Shown here: in pieces, positions 1 to 7,242 of the stretch
How the letters are laid out: every line of letters starts with the position of its first letter
Position numbering within the stretch: the first letter of the stretch is position 1
Origin: an uncultured Lachnospiraceae bacterium
GTDB taxonomy: Bacteria; Bacillota; Clostridia; Lachnospirales; Lachnospiraceae
Assembly: GCA_934402515.1 (NCBI GenBank)
Contig: CAKRTZ010000068.1
Location: forward strand, 1-9,517
Direction of reading: 5' to 3'
Length of the DNA stretch: 9,517 nt
Position numbers and translations under genes: made by a program
The notes under the pieces: model-generated
Database searches by the model: none
What the model was told of the DNA's origin: nothing
The model's input: only the letters and a program-made list of their open reading frames with translations

Positions 1-16
1 CTATGATAAAGAATAA

Positions 17-53
17 CGAAAAACCGACCCCGAAGTTTTACCTCCAGGGTCGG
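17..53 (-). terminator. Rho-independent terminator of the ABC transporter operon
   Basis: Read on the minus strand, a 7-bp perfect stem CCGACCC/GGGTCGG (arms 47-53 and 24-30) encloses a 16-base loop and is followed at once by five T residues (19-23). It begins 17 bases past the stop codon of the DUF4340 gene, which is where an intrinsic terminator should sit. Stem, loop and T-tract are seen directly; termination activity is inferred. Confidence 0.88.
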
Positions 54-70
54 CATATTATGATTTTATT

Positions 71-607
71 TTATTCTTCCGCAATGAAATCACTCACCGG
101 AGATTCAAAGGCGTTACATTTTGCACGGATGGTAGTGTACACCGTATTCTCGCCTTCCAGCGCTACATAATTCTGGTAAATGGCATCATTGTAATCTCCA
201 AATAACAGCGTATAGGTAGCATCATCACTCTTCATACATACGGTTACCACTGCCGGATCAAGCCCGTACTGGGATAAATCCTCCACATCTGTGATCTGGT
301 TCTCCGAATAAATGTTGTTCACCTCTGTGATCAGATTTGCCACCTTATCCTGATCTAATTCCATGGTGCTGTCATCAGCGTTCACCCAAGTATCATTTTC
401 CTTTAGAAACTGCGTAGTCACCCCATCATAGGTATAGGTGATACTGGTAATGGAATCCGCATCAAAATCCGTCACTACATAGCTGTCACTTCCACTGTCC
501 GTTTCCGAGGCCTTTTTATTGTGTACCTGTAAAAGCACATAAGCCAATACCAACACAGCCAGCACCAAAACCATAATAAGCATGGTTCTTGTTTTCTTTT
601 TCTTCAT
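71..607 (-). CDS. DUF4340 domain protein, single-pass membrane component of the GldA/GldFG-type ABC transporter
   Basis: This 178-residue protein is probably an extracellular accessory subunit of the transporter encoded just upstream; its biochemical role is not known. It starts with a lysine-rich stretch (MKKKKTR) and one hydrophobic segment at about residues 8-29, then an exposed, acidic domain. A YGLDP motif at 114-118 is typical of DUF4340, a family commonly encoded next to GldG-like proteins. I chose the ATG at 605-607 because GAGGG lies 9 bases before it and the membrane segment then begins at once. The same frame is open upstream to 676, but that part overlaps the preceding gene and has a poor N-terminus. 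The gene lies 20 bases after the GldFG stop and is last in the operon. It carries one DUF4340 unit, whereas some family members are longer and repeat the domain. The family call is from recalled motifs; the complex role is inferred from linkage. Confidence 0.85.
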   Translation of the reverse strand: MKKKKTRTMLIMVLVLAVLVLAYVLLQVHNKKASETDSGSDSYVVTDFDADSITSITYTYDGVTTQFLKENDTWVNADDSTMELDQDKVANLITEVNNIYSENQITDVEDLSQYGLDPAVVTVCMKSDDATYTLLFGDYNDAIYQNYVALEGENTVYTTIRAKCNAFESPVSDFIAEE

Positions 608-627
608 AAATCTTATCCCTCTATTCC

Positions 628-2748
628 TTACGCTTTCTTTCTGCGTCGCAGCCATACCACCAGACCGGTTACCCAAAATGCCAGAGGAATTACTCCGGTA
701 ATGATCACTGCCAGAATGATAATGTTCTGCTGTGTCAACAGTAAGGTTGAAACCTCATAAGTCTTTACTGGAATGGAAATTCCGGCTTCATAGGTTCCAA
801 AGGTTCCCAGACAGTTGGCAAACAGCTGAGAGTTGGCTCCGGATACCATGGAGTCAGCAGACTGGGTAAACATTACATAACTGGAAAATAACAGCATGCT
901 GGCACTGCCGGAATCCAACGTTTTCTCTGCTTCCAGTCCGATATAGAAAGATCCGGTAATATCCCCTTCCTCCGGCGTCAGAGAATCCGCATTACTCAAA
1001 TCGGTTCTGGAAAAAGCATCATCAGAGGTAGTCAATAGCGGCGTGATGGACACGCTGTCATCTTCCCCGATCTGCGTAATTCCCACTGCATAAGGTGCAA
1101 AAATATAGTAGTTTCCTGCAATGGCACTGGTAAGGCTGCTGGAAGTGGAAATATCAGGCAACAGATAATAAGGGCTCTGATAAAAATTATTCTGATTGCT
1201 TTCAAAAACCATACCCGGCTCTGCTTCTAAATCGAAATAATTTAAAATCTTCTGGAAATTTGGCTGGGAATCTTCGGTATATCCGGCAACCACGAACACT
1301 TTTCCGCCCTGATTCAGATATGCAATCACTTTGTCCGCATCGTCCTCAGAAAAATCACTGGTAGGTGCATCGATCAGCACTCCTGCCGCATCCTCCGGAA
1401 TCGCATCCACATCCATCAACTGTAAGTCTTCCGTATCAATATTTGCTTTGGCTATTAACTGGGTGAAGGAGCTTTCCAGCTGTTGCTCCCCGTGTCCGGT
1501 AGTAATATAAATCTTAGGCATTTCATCACTGACCACATAGGCGATAGCACTGGTAATCTGTCCCTCTCCATCATATCCCGTGGTGGTACTCTGATAGGTA
1601 CTGTAGTCCATGCTGGTTTCATACAGGCTGGAGTTGTTGATTACTTTATAACGTTTGTCACTTTCCACAATAATCGTACCTCTGGATACCGTGGTGGCAG
1701 CATCCATATACTGGGATGCAAATTTCGGATTAACCAACGGGTCTACATATTCCACGGAAATTTTGTCTGTCAGATCCTTGTAGTGCTCCAGTGTCTGTTT
1801 CACCATGGAGTCTGTGTTATCCTCTGTATTTAATACATAAATCGTCACATCCTCATCCAGGCCGGAAACATAATCAATGCTGTCCTGAGTCAGGGAATAC
1901 AGCTTATTCGTTGTGAGATCCCAGACAGTATACTTGTTGGGCAGTGCCCCCACAATGAGGTTCACAGCTACTACCACTGCCACAATAATCACCGTCATAG
2001 TGGAATTATAGGCACTGAGAGACATATTTTTCACAGATACACTGTAACGGCGTTTCTGAATCATCTGGCAGGTAAGAAACAGCATCAGCGTGATGATGGA
2101 TAAGAAATAAATCACTGCATCAATGTGAAGGGTTCCTTCTACAGAATCATAAAACCGTTGTGACATGGCAAAAACACTTAAAAATCTAGTCAACAGATTT
2201 CCACTCTGGGAAATCAGGCTGATGATTCCTTCCATCACAAAGCCTAAAAACAGCAGGGCAAAGGTTACCACTGCGGAGATTACCACGCTCTCTGTAAGAG
2301 AGGAAACAAAAGTACCAACGGCAATAGCTGCCAGTCCATAGAGGTAAAAGGCAAGCAATGCCAGATAGGATTCTCCCATGGGCACAGAACCAAAATGGGA
2401 TAGAATCAGGGGATAGACCGCAACAATCAGACAGGGAATCGTGTAGATGGTTGCCAGTGCCAGATACTTGCCCAGCACAATTTTTCCCACGGAAACGGGA
2501 GCCGTCAGAATCAACTGGTCGGTTTTATTTTTCCGCTCCTCAGCCAGAATTCTCATGGTCAGAACAGGGACGGTCAGCATGAACAAAAAGACCACGCTCT
2601 GCAATGTATAGGAAATCTGCGGATATCCATAAAACAAATTATATACCGTAAAGTACAGGCCAATCATAAACAAGGTCGCACCAATAAAAAGACAGCCAAT
2701 CACTGACTGAAAATAGGATTTTAACTCTCTCTTATAAATCGCTGCCAT
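628..2748 (-). CDS. Fused ABC-2 type permease and GldG-like extracellular protein
   Basis: This 706-residue protein joins two parts that are separate subunits (GldF and GldG) in Bacteroidetes. Residues 1-240 form an ABC-2 permease with about six membrane segments and the EERKNKTDQLILTAP stretch (70-84) characteristic of this permease class. A further membrane helix at about 252-271 leads into a large extracellular region (about 275-676) of the GldG/ABC_transp_aux type, including the TGHGE motif at 417-421. A last helix (about 677-699) ends in RRRKKA. It should form the channel with the ATPase encoded upstream; the substrate is unknown. The ATG at 2748 is preferred because GAGG (2758-2761) lies 9 bases upstream; an in-frame ATG at 2757 directly abuts that site. 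The start lies inside the ATPase gene, overlapping it by 17 bases, which suggests translational coupling. Such fusions are, as far as I recall, common in Clostridia. Confidence 0.9.
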   Translation of the reverse strand: MAAIYKRELKSYFQSVIGCLFIGATLFMIGLYFTVYNLFYGYPQISYTLQSVVFLFMLTVPVLTMRILAEERKNKTDQLILTAPVSVGKIVLGKYLALATIYTIPCLIVAVYPLILSHFGSVPMGESYLALLAFYLYGLAAIAVGTFVSSLTESVVISAVVTFALLFLGFVMEGIISLISQSGNLLTRFLSVFAMSQRFYDSVEGTLHIDAVIYFLSIITLMLFLTCQMIQKRRYSVSVKNMSLSAYNSTMTVIIVAVVVAVNLIVGALPNKYTVWDLTTNKLYSLTQDSIDYVSGLDEDVTIYVLNTEDNTDSMVKQTLEHYKDLTDKISVEYVDPLVNPKFASQYMDAATTVSRGTIIVESDKRYKVINNSSLYETSMDYSTYQSTTTGYDGEGQITSAIAYVVSDEMPKIYITTGHGEQQLESSFTQLIAKANIDTEDLQLMDVDAIPEDAAGVLIDAPTSDFSEDDADKVIAYLNQGGKVFVVAGYTEDSQPNFQKILNYFDLEAEPGMVFESNQNNFYQSPYYLLPDISTSSSLTSAIAGNYYIFAPYAVGITQIGEDDSVSITPLLTTSDDAFSRTDLSNADSLTPEEGDITGSFYIGLEAEKTLDSGSASMLLFSSYVMFTQSADSMVSGANSQLFANCLGTFGTYEAGISIPVKTYEVSTLLLTQQNIIILAVIITGVIPLAFWVTGLVVWLRRRKKA

Positions 2749-3793
2749 GATTCTCATCCTCACTTTCTGTCTGTTCCGGTGCTGCATTTTCATCCGATGC
2801 CGTACTGGTTTCTTCTATGGTTTCGGAGGTTTTCTCCTCCGGTTCTTCTTCCTTCTTTGCATCATCTGTCAACTGCAGGAAGATATCCTCCAGAGATTTC
2901 TCCACACGGTTCATGGACAGAACCGGTAAACCGTTCTCTAACAGACTTCTACTCAGTTCCTTACGTACATCTACATTCTTGGGTGTATGGAGTGTTGCGG
3001 AGATCACCTCACTGTCCTGTTCTGATACGGTAATGCTTTCCACTTCCACATCTTTCAATCCGGACAACGCCTCGCTCAATGCTCCGACAGTTCCCAGTAC
3101 TTCCAACTGAATCTGTGCCTTGGCATCCATCATCCGCTCCAGTCCTTCCGGGGTATCACATGCCACCAGCTTTCCTCTGGAAATAATCATAATCTTGTCA
3201 CAGACCGCAGCCACCTCAGAAAGAATATGACTGCTTAAAATAACCGTGTGCTGCTCTCCCAGATGCTTAATTAACTCACGAATCTCAATAATCTGTTTGG
3301 GGTCAAGTCCCACGGTGGGCTCATCCAGAATAATCACTTCCGGGTTTCCCAGAATTGCCTGGGCAAGGCCGACTCTCTGCTTATAACCTTTGGACAAATT
3401 CTTGATCAGACTGTTTTTCTTATCCTCAATCATTACCGTGTGCATCGCCTGGGCAATCTGTTCCTTTCGTTCTGCCTTTGGCACTTTTTTCAGTTCTGCC
3501 ACGAACTGCAGATACTCTCCTACTGTCATATCCGTATAAAGAGGTGGAATTTCCGGAAGATACCCAATCGATTTCTTCGCCTCCTCCGGCTCCTTCAAAA
3601 TATCATGTCCATCAATTTTTACGCTGCCTTCGCTGGCTGCTATGTACCCGGTCATAATATTCATTGTGGTGGATTTTCCGGCACCGTTAGGTCCCAGGAA
3701 ACCGTAAATCTGCCCTTTTTCCACTTGAAAAGACAGATGATCCACCGCCAGGTGATTTCCATACCGTTTTACCAAATTTTCCACTTCAATCAT
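2732..3793 (-). CDS. GldA-like ABC transporter ATPase with acidic C-terminal tail
   Basis: This 353-residue cytoplasmic ATPase should power the permease encoded next. All nucleotide-binding motifs are present in order: Walker A GPNGAGKST (34-42), a Q-loop region YLPE in which glutamate 81 replaces the usual glutamine, signature LSKGYKQ (133-139), Walker B VIILDEP (153-159), a D-loop GLDP, and the switch histidine 189 in SSH. The YLPE variant is frequent in this subfamily. A C-terminal region after about residue 220 ends in a low-complexity tail (310-353) with 18 acidic residues of 44, which is not needed for ATP binding. The start at 3793 has GGGAGG (3801-3806) seven bases upstream, a strong ribosome site. 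It is the first gene of the operon. The family assignment is secure; the substrate cannot be told from the sequence. Confidence 0.93.
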   Translation of the reverse strand: MIEVENLVKRYGNHLAVDHLSFQVEKGQIYGFLGPNGAGKSTTMNIMTGYIAASEGSVKIDGHDILKEPEEAKKSIGYLPEIPPLYTDMTVGEYLQFVAELKKVPKAERKEQIAQAMHTVMIEDKKNSLIKNLSKGYKQRVGLAQAILGNPEVIILDEPTVGLDPKQIIEIRELIKHLGEQHTVILSSHILSEVAAVCDKIMIISRGKLVACDTPEGLERMMDAKAQIQLEVLGTVGALSEALSGLKDVEVESITVSEQDSEVISATLHTPKNVDVRKELSRSLLENGLPVLSMNRVEKSLEDIFLQLTDDAKKEEEPEEKTSETIEETSTASDENAAPEQTESEDENHGSDL

Positions 3794-3823
3794 GGTAAGA
3801 CCTCCCTTGTTGTATTCATGGAA

Positions 3824-3829
3824 AGTATA
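3824..3829 (-). promoter_or_regulatory. Possible -10 element for the ABC transporter operon
   Basis: TATACT (five of six matches to TATAAT) occurs on the minus strand 30 bases upstream of the ATPase start codon, within the only gap between this operon and the terminator of the previous unit. I see no good -35 hexamer 16-18 bases upstream and no TG extension. A TTCACA lies further upstream but is badly spaced for this -10. A promoter must lie in or near this gap if the upstream terminator works, but the exact hexamer is a guess. Confidence 0.35.
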
Positions 3830-3895
3830 CGTTGGAAATGTGTTTAAATTCTGCTCATTTTGTGAAAATTCTGTGTTCGTTTGGCAGTACCAGAA

Positions 3896-3936
3896 AGAAA
3901 CGGCAGCCTCGTTCCCTTTTTGAGTCTGCCGTTTCT
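3896..3936 (-). terminator. Hairpin terminator after the small two-gene unit
   Basis: An 11-bp perfect inverted repeat, AGAAACGGCAG (3896-3906) and CTGCCGTTTCT (3926-3936), is extended inwards by three more pairs (CTC/GAG) after one mismatch. On the minus strand the stem starts 35 bases past the stop of the 46-residue gene and runs into TTTCTTTCTGG, a short, interrupted T-tract. It probably separates this unit from the ABC operon. The stem is strong but the T-tract is imperfect, so read-through is possible. Confidence 0.7.
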
Positions 3937-3971
3937 CTTACTTTTATTGATTTAATTTCCCAATCATGTAC

Positions 3972-4112
3972 TTATTCTGCCGAATGTTTCTCGTCCGTTT
4001 CCCCTTGCGTATCTTCCTTCTTTGCTGCCGAACTGTTTTCATACCACCATACCAGACCGGACACGATGATAACAGCTGCAAACATCACTCCAACAAAAAT
4101 ATTCTGTGTCAT
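3972..4112 (-). CDS. Small single-pass membrane protein, 46 residues, function unknown
   Basis: I do not recognise this protein. It begins MTQNIFVGVMFAAVIIVSG and has one hydrophobic helix at about residues 5-22, closed by WWYEN (22-26). A highly charged tail of about 20 residues follows (KKEDTQGETDEKHSAE). The aromatic belt at the end of the helix and the short N-terminus suggest a simple membrane anchor; topology is uncertain. It is too short for most gene callers, but the case for coding is good: AAAGGAGAT (4119-4127) puts AGGAG 8 bases before the ATG, the best ribosome site in the window, and a hairpin terminator follows the stop. It lies 87 bases after the 144-residue gene and probably shares its transcript. 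A lone TAGAAT at 4187-4192 could be a weak internal -10 but has no partner -35. Confidence 0.72.
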   Translation of the reverse strand: MTQNIFVGVMFAAVIIVSGLVWWYENSSAAKKEDTQGETDEKHSAE

Positions 4113-4118
4113 ATCCTT

Positions 4119-4127
4119 ATCTCCTTT
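4119..4127 (-). promoter_or_regulatory. Strong ribosome binding site deciding the 46-residue gene
   Basis: AAAGGAGAT on the minus strand is an almost perfect match to the anti-Shine-Dalgarno, with 8 bases between AGGAG and the ATG at 4110-4112. It is the main evidence that the short downstream frame is translated, and it suggests efficient initiation. Confidence 0.75.
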
Positions 4128-4199
4128 TTTGCATGCAGAAACAAGACCTCAGACCACTTCTGGTTCCAGGCTTTCTTTCTCCATGAATTCTATGCAGTT

Positions 4200-4634
4200 T
4201 TAAACAGGAAAATAAAGTGAATCGGAGTGTTTCTCTCCATTCTGATGATAAATGTAAGAAATGATAAAGCGATGGACATCCGGATGCCGGGACATTCTGG
4301 AACGGGTCACGAAATTCTGGACAGAGTTCATCTGCTCCATACACAAGACCTGGATTACGCCGGCAATCAGGCCACGCTGTACTCCGAGCTTTTTGCCGTT
4401 CGCAGACGGACTTTCCAAACTTCCACGAACCACGTCAAAAGCAGTCGCTCCCAGCAGATCATTATCCAGATTAAAAACACGGCGGTCTACCTGGTTTTCT
4501 ACAGGGATTTCCCCTTGATCATCCCATGCAAAAAAGGCACACTGCTGATGTTGTTCAAGCTGTATGCCCAAAACACAAATACCCAGCACCAACAAGATGC
4601 TGACAAGTTTTCCAAGTTTTTTCGGTAAACCCAT
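4200..4634 (-). CDS. Putative exported or membrane-anchored protein, 144 residues, function unknown
   Basis: I do not recognise this protein. The N-terminus MGLPKKLGKLVSILLVLG has basic residues followed by a hydrophobic segment (about 10-26), so it is a signal peptide or membrane anchor. The rest (27-144) is soluble, with cysteines at 20, 32 and 98 and a His/Arg/Tyr-rich end containing SRHPDVHRF and SYIYHQNG. The LGIC before Cys20 does not fit a lipobox, since isoleucine precedes the cysteine. I start at the ATG 4634 rather than the in-frame GTG at 4652, because an extended -10 promoter just upstream predicts transcription from about 4651, leaving no leader for the GTG. The ribosome site is weak (GAGAG, 5 bases away). 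The frame is open for 145 codons with codon choice like its neighbours. Opposite-strand frames also stay open here, so coding status rests on the promoter, the export signal and the co-directional context. Confidence 0.62.
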   Translation of the reverse strand: MGLPKKLGKLVSILLVLGICVLGIQLEQHQQCAFFAWDDQGEIPVENQVDRRVFNLDNDLLGATAFDVVRGSLESPSANGKKLGVQRGLIAGVIQVLCMEQMNSVQNFVTRSRMSRHPDVHRFIISYIYHQNGEKHSDSLYFPV

Positions 4635-4657
4635 GTTTTCTCTCGCTTTCACGGGCT

Positions 4658-4686
4658 ATTTTAACATATTTTTACAAAAGAAACAA
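4658..4686 (-). promoter_or_regulatory. Extended -10 promoter for the 144-residue gene
   Basis: On the minus strand, TTGTTT (4681-4686) and TAAAAT (4658-4663) are separated by exactly 17 bases, and TG stands one base before the -10 hexamer, the extended -10 arrangement. The -35 matches the sigma-A consensus only in TTG; the -10 matches five of six. Transcription would begin near 4651, about 17 bases before the ATG at 4634. The site lies in the 84-base gap after the UvrA-family gene, which has no obvious terminator of its own. Confidence 0.62.
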
Positions 4687-4718
4687 TGTAACGCGATGAA
4701 TTTTCCGGCTGTTTTCCT

Positions 4719-7214
4719 CTATAAATACCGTCCCGTAATGCTGTCTTTATCTGCCTTAATCTGCTCCGGTGTGCCGGTGGCGACAATCCGTCCGCCAGCC
4801 TCTCCGCCGCCAGGCCCCATGTCAATGATGTAATCGGCATTGTGCATCACATCCAGGTCATGCTCAATAACCAGCACCGTGGCTCCATTCTCCACCAGGG
4901 TCTGGAACACCTGTAACAGAGTCTGCACATCCAGGGGATGGAGTCCGATGGTGGGCTCGTCAAAGACAAACACGGTGTCGCTCTGTCCCTTTCCCATCTC
5001 GCTGGCAAGCTTTAACCGCTGTGCCTCGCCGCCGGACAGGCTTGGTGTTTCCTCGCCCAGGGTCAGATACCCCAGTCCCAAATCCTGTAACACCTTCAGA
5101 CGGTTCTGGATGGTCCGCAGTCCTTCGCACGCCTCCAGTGCTGTGTTCACATCCATCTCCATAAGCTGGGGCAGGGAATAGCCTTCTCCCCGTTTGTTCT
5201 CATAGGGAATCTCTGACGCTGCTTTGCTGTATCGGGAGCCGCCGCACTCCGGGCAGGGTACATCCACATCCGGCAGGAACTGCACATCCAGGCTGATTTC
5301 TCCCGTTCCGTCACAGACAGGACAACGGAGATTTCCTGTGTTATAGGAAAAGTCCCCCGCCTTATACCCCCGCTCCTTTGCCGCTTTTGTCCGGGCAAAG
5401 ACCTTCCGCAGTTCATCGTGAACATTGGCATAAGTGGCTACGGTGGAGCGCACATTGATACCGATGGGCGTGGCATCAATGAGTTTCACATGGGCAATGC
5501 CCTCCGCCCGGATATCCTTCACATGCTCCGGCATCTTTTTGCCACTTGTCACAGCCTCCAGTGCGGGAATAAGGCTTTCCAGAATGAGGGTGGTTTTCCC
5601 GGAACCGGACACGCCGGTTACCACCGTCAGCCTGCCTTTTGGTATCTCCACCTCCAAGGGTTTCACAGTGTGAATCTGTCCTGTGGAAAAGTGGAGGGTT
5701 CCCAGTGCAAACAGTTCCTCTGCCTTTGCTCTGGGGCGAACCAGTGTTTCTCCTTTTCCTCCTAAAAATCTGCCAATACGGGAATCGGGATTTTGTGCCA
5801 GCTCCTCCACCGTGCCCTGGGCAATCACTCTGCCGCCCTTTGCACCTGCCTCCTCACCCATCTCAATAATCCAGTCGGACTCCGACAGAATCTGGGTGTC
5901 GTGGTCTACCAGAATCACAGAGTTTCCGTCCGCAATCAGGTCGTGCATCACCGCATTTAACCCGACGATATTCGAGGGATGCAGTCCGATGGATGGCTCA
6001 TCCAGCACATACAGGACACCGGTGGTGCGGTTCCGCACCGCTCTCGCAAGCTGCATCCGCTGGCGCTCCCCGGTGGACAGGGTGGATGCTGCCCTGTCCA
6101 GTGTGAGATATCCCAGTCCCAAATCCAGGAGACATTTCGCCACCACCTGGAAGGATTCGCAGATGCTCTCTGCCATGGGACGCATCTCCTCCGGCAGCTG
6201 CCCCGGCACTCTGGCAACCCAGTCCACCAGGTCAACCAGTGTCATCTGGCATACCTCATCCAGATGTTTTCCGCAGAGTTTCGGTGCTCTCGCCCGCTCT
6301 GAAAGACGGCTTCCACCACATTCCGGGCAGACTTCCTCCTTCAAGAATTTTTCCACCCGTTTCATGCCCTTTTCGTCCTTTACTTTCGCCAGGGCATTTT
6401 CCACGGTGTAGATAGCGTTAAAGTAGGTAAAATCCATTTCTCCCGCCGCACCGCTGGTTTTATTCTGATAAATCATGTGTTTCTTCACAGCCTCGCCGTG
6501 AAACACAATCTCCCGTTCTTTTTCCGTGAGTTCCCGGAAGGGCACATCGGTACGCACGCCCAGATCTCTGGCAATATCCTTCATCAAAGACCACATGAGA
6601 GTCTGCCAGGGCAGCACCGCACCCTCGTCAATGCTCAGGGATTCGTCCGGCACCAGGGTGCTTTCGTCCACAGTGCGTATCATTCCCGTTCCACTGCATT
6701 TCGGGCAGGCTCCCTGGCTGTTAAATGCCAGTTCCTCCGCACTGGGTGCCTGCACCTTTGCTCCACACTCCGGGCAGAAAAACTTCTGCTCCGCCGCCAC
6801 GGCCAGAGTGGGTGGCACATAATGTCCGTTGGGACACCGGTGGCTTGCCAGTCTGGAAAACATAAGCCGCAGGCTGTTTAACAGTTCCGTCCCCGTACCA
6901 AAGGTACTGCGGATTCCGGGAACTGCCGGACGCTGATGCAGGGCAAGGGCTGCCGGTACATGGAGGATTTCATCCACCTGTGCTTTTGCAGCCCCTGTCA
7001 TTCTTCTTCTCGTATAAGTGGAAAGGGATTCCAGGTAACGCCTGGAACCCTCCGCATAAAGCACTCCCAGTGCCAGGGAGGATTTTCCGGAACCGGACAC
7101 CCCGGCAATCCCCACAATTTCGTTGAGTGGCACATCCACATTGATATTCTTTAGATTATGTACTCTCGCACCCCGTACTTGTATTTTGGTGGGTGCCTTC
7201 TGTTGCTGATTCAT
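4719..7214 (-). CDS. UvrA-family ATPase, class II type lacking the UvrB-binding domain
   Basis: This 831-residue protein is a duplicated ABC ATPase that binds DNA or, in some members, protects against DNA-targeting compounds. In order: Walker A GVSGSGKSS (38-46), zinc finger 1 (C147/C150, C170/C173), a CPECGGSR region, signature LSTGE (379-383), Walker B LDEP (404-407), second Walker A GVSGSGKT (534-541), zinc finger 2 (C631/C634, C654/C657), signature LSGGE (726-730) and Walker B FDEP (751-754). Walker A to zinc finger 1 spans about 110 residues; canonical UvrA has about 220, the extra being the UvrB-binding domain. The zinc finger 1 to signature 1 distance matches canonical UvrA, so the insertion domain is kept. 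I place the start at ATG 7214, just before the conserved IQVRGARVHNLKNI; frames open to 7337 run into the phosphatase gene. Its ribosome site is weak (GAAGAG, 9 bases away). It cannot replace housekeeping UvrA if UvrB docking is needed. Confidence 0.92.
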   Translation of the reverse strand: MNQQQKAPTKIQVRGARVHNLKNINVDVPLNEIVGIAGVSGSGKSSLALGVLYAEGSRRYLESLSTYTRRRMTGAAKAQVDEILHVPAALALHQRPAVPGIRSTFGTGTELLNSLRLMFSRLASHRCPNGHYVPPTLAVAAEQKFFCPECGAKVQAPSAEELAFNSQGACPKCSGTGMIRTVDESTLVPDESLSIDEGAVLPWQTLMWSLMKDIARDLGVRTDVPFRELTEKEREIVFHGEAVKKHMIYQNKTSGAAGEMDFTYFNAIYTVENALAKVKDEKGMKRVEKFLKEEVCPECGGSRLSERARAPKLCGKHLDEVCQMTLVDLVDWVARVPGQLPEEMRPMAESICESFQVVAKCLLDLGLGYLTLDRAASTLSTGERQRMQLARAVRNRTTGVLYVLDEPSIGLHPSNIVGLNAVMHDLIADGNSVILVDHDTQILSESDWIIEMGEEAGAKGGRVIAQGTVEELAQNPDSRIGRFLGGKGETLVRPRAKAEELFALGTLHFSTGQIHTVKPLEVEIPKGRLTVVTGVSGSGKTTLILESLIPALEAVTSGKKMPEHVKDIRAEGIAHVKLIDATPIGINVRSTVATYANVHDELRKVFARTKAAKERGYKAGDFSYNTGNLRCPVCDGTGEISLDVQFLPDVDVPCPECGGSRYSKAASEIPYENKRGEGYSLPQLMEMDVNTALEACEGLRTIQNRLKVLQDLGLGYLTLGEETPSLSGGEAQRLKLASEMGKGQSDTVFVFDEPTIGLHPLDVQTLLQVFQTLVENGATVLVIEHDLDVMHNADYIIDMGPGGGEAGGRIVATGTPEQIKADKDSITGRYL

Positions 7215-7242
7215 ATTTCTGTTCTCTTCTTTTTGTTTTCGC

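Noticed and set aside
4149..4184. A minus-strand mini-frame encoding MEKESLEPEVV between the two small genes
   Set aside because: There is no ribosome site before its ATG and 11 codons are too few to support coding.
4113..4199. RNA element between the two small genes
   Set aside because: Only a short four-pair hairpin (ACCA/TGGT) is visible and nothing resembles a known riboswitch or attenuator.
4227..4628. A 133-codon plus-strand frame opposite the 144-residue gene
   Set aside because: It has no export signal, promoter or clear ribosome site, while the minus-strand frame has a promoter, an N-terminal hydrophobic segment and co-directional neighbours. Not fully excluded.
4560..4634. Lipoprotein signal at Cys20 of the 144-residue protein
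   Set aside because: The residue before the cysteine is isoleucine, and the lipobox needs Gly, Ala or Ser there.
5683..6411. A 242-codon open frame on the plus strand opposite the UvrA-family gene
   Set aside because: It lies wholly antisense to a strongly conserved ATPase, has no ribosome site or family motif, and is explained by the low stop-codon density opposite a G+C-rich gene.
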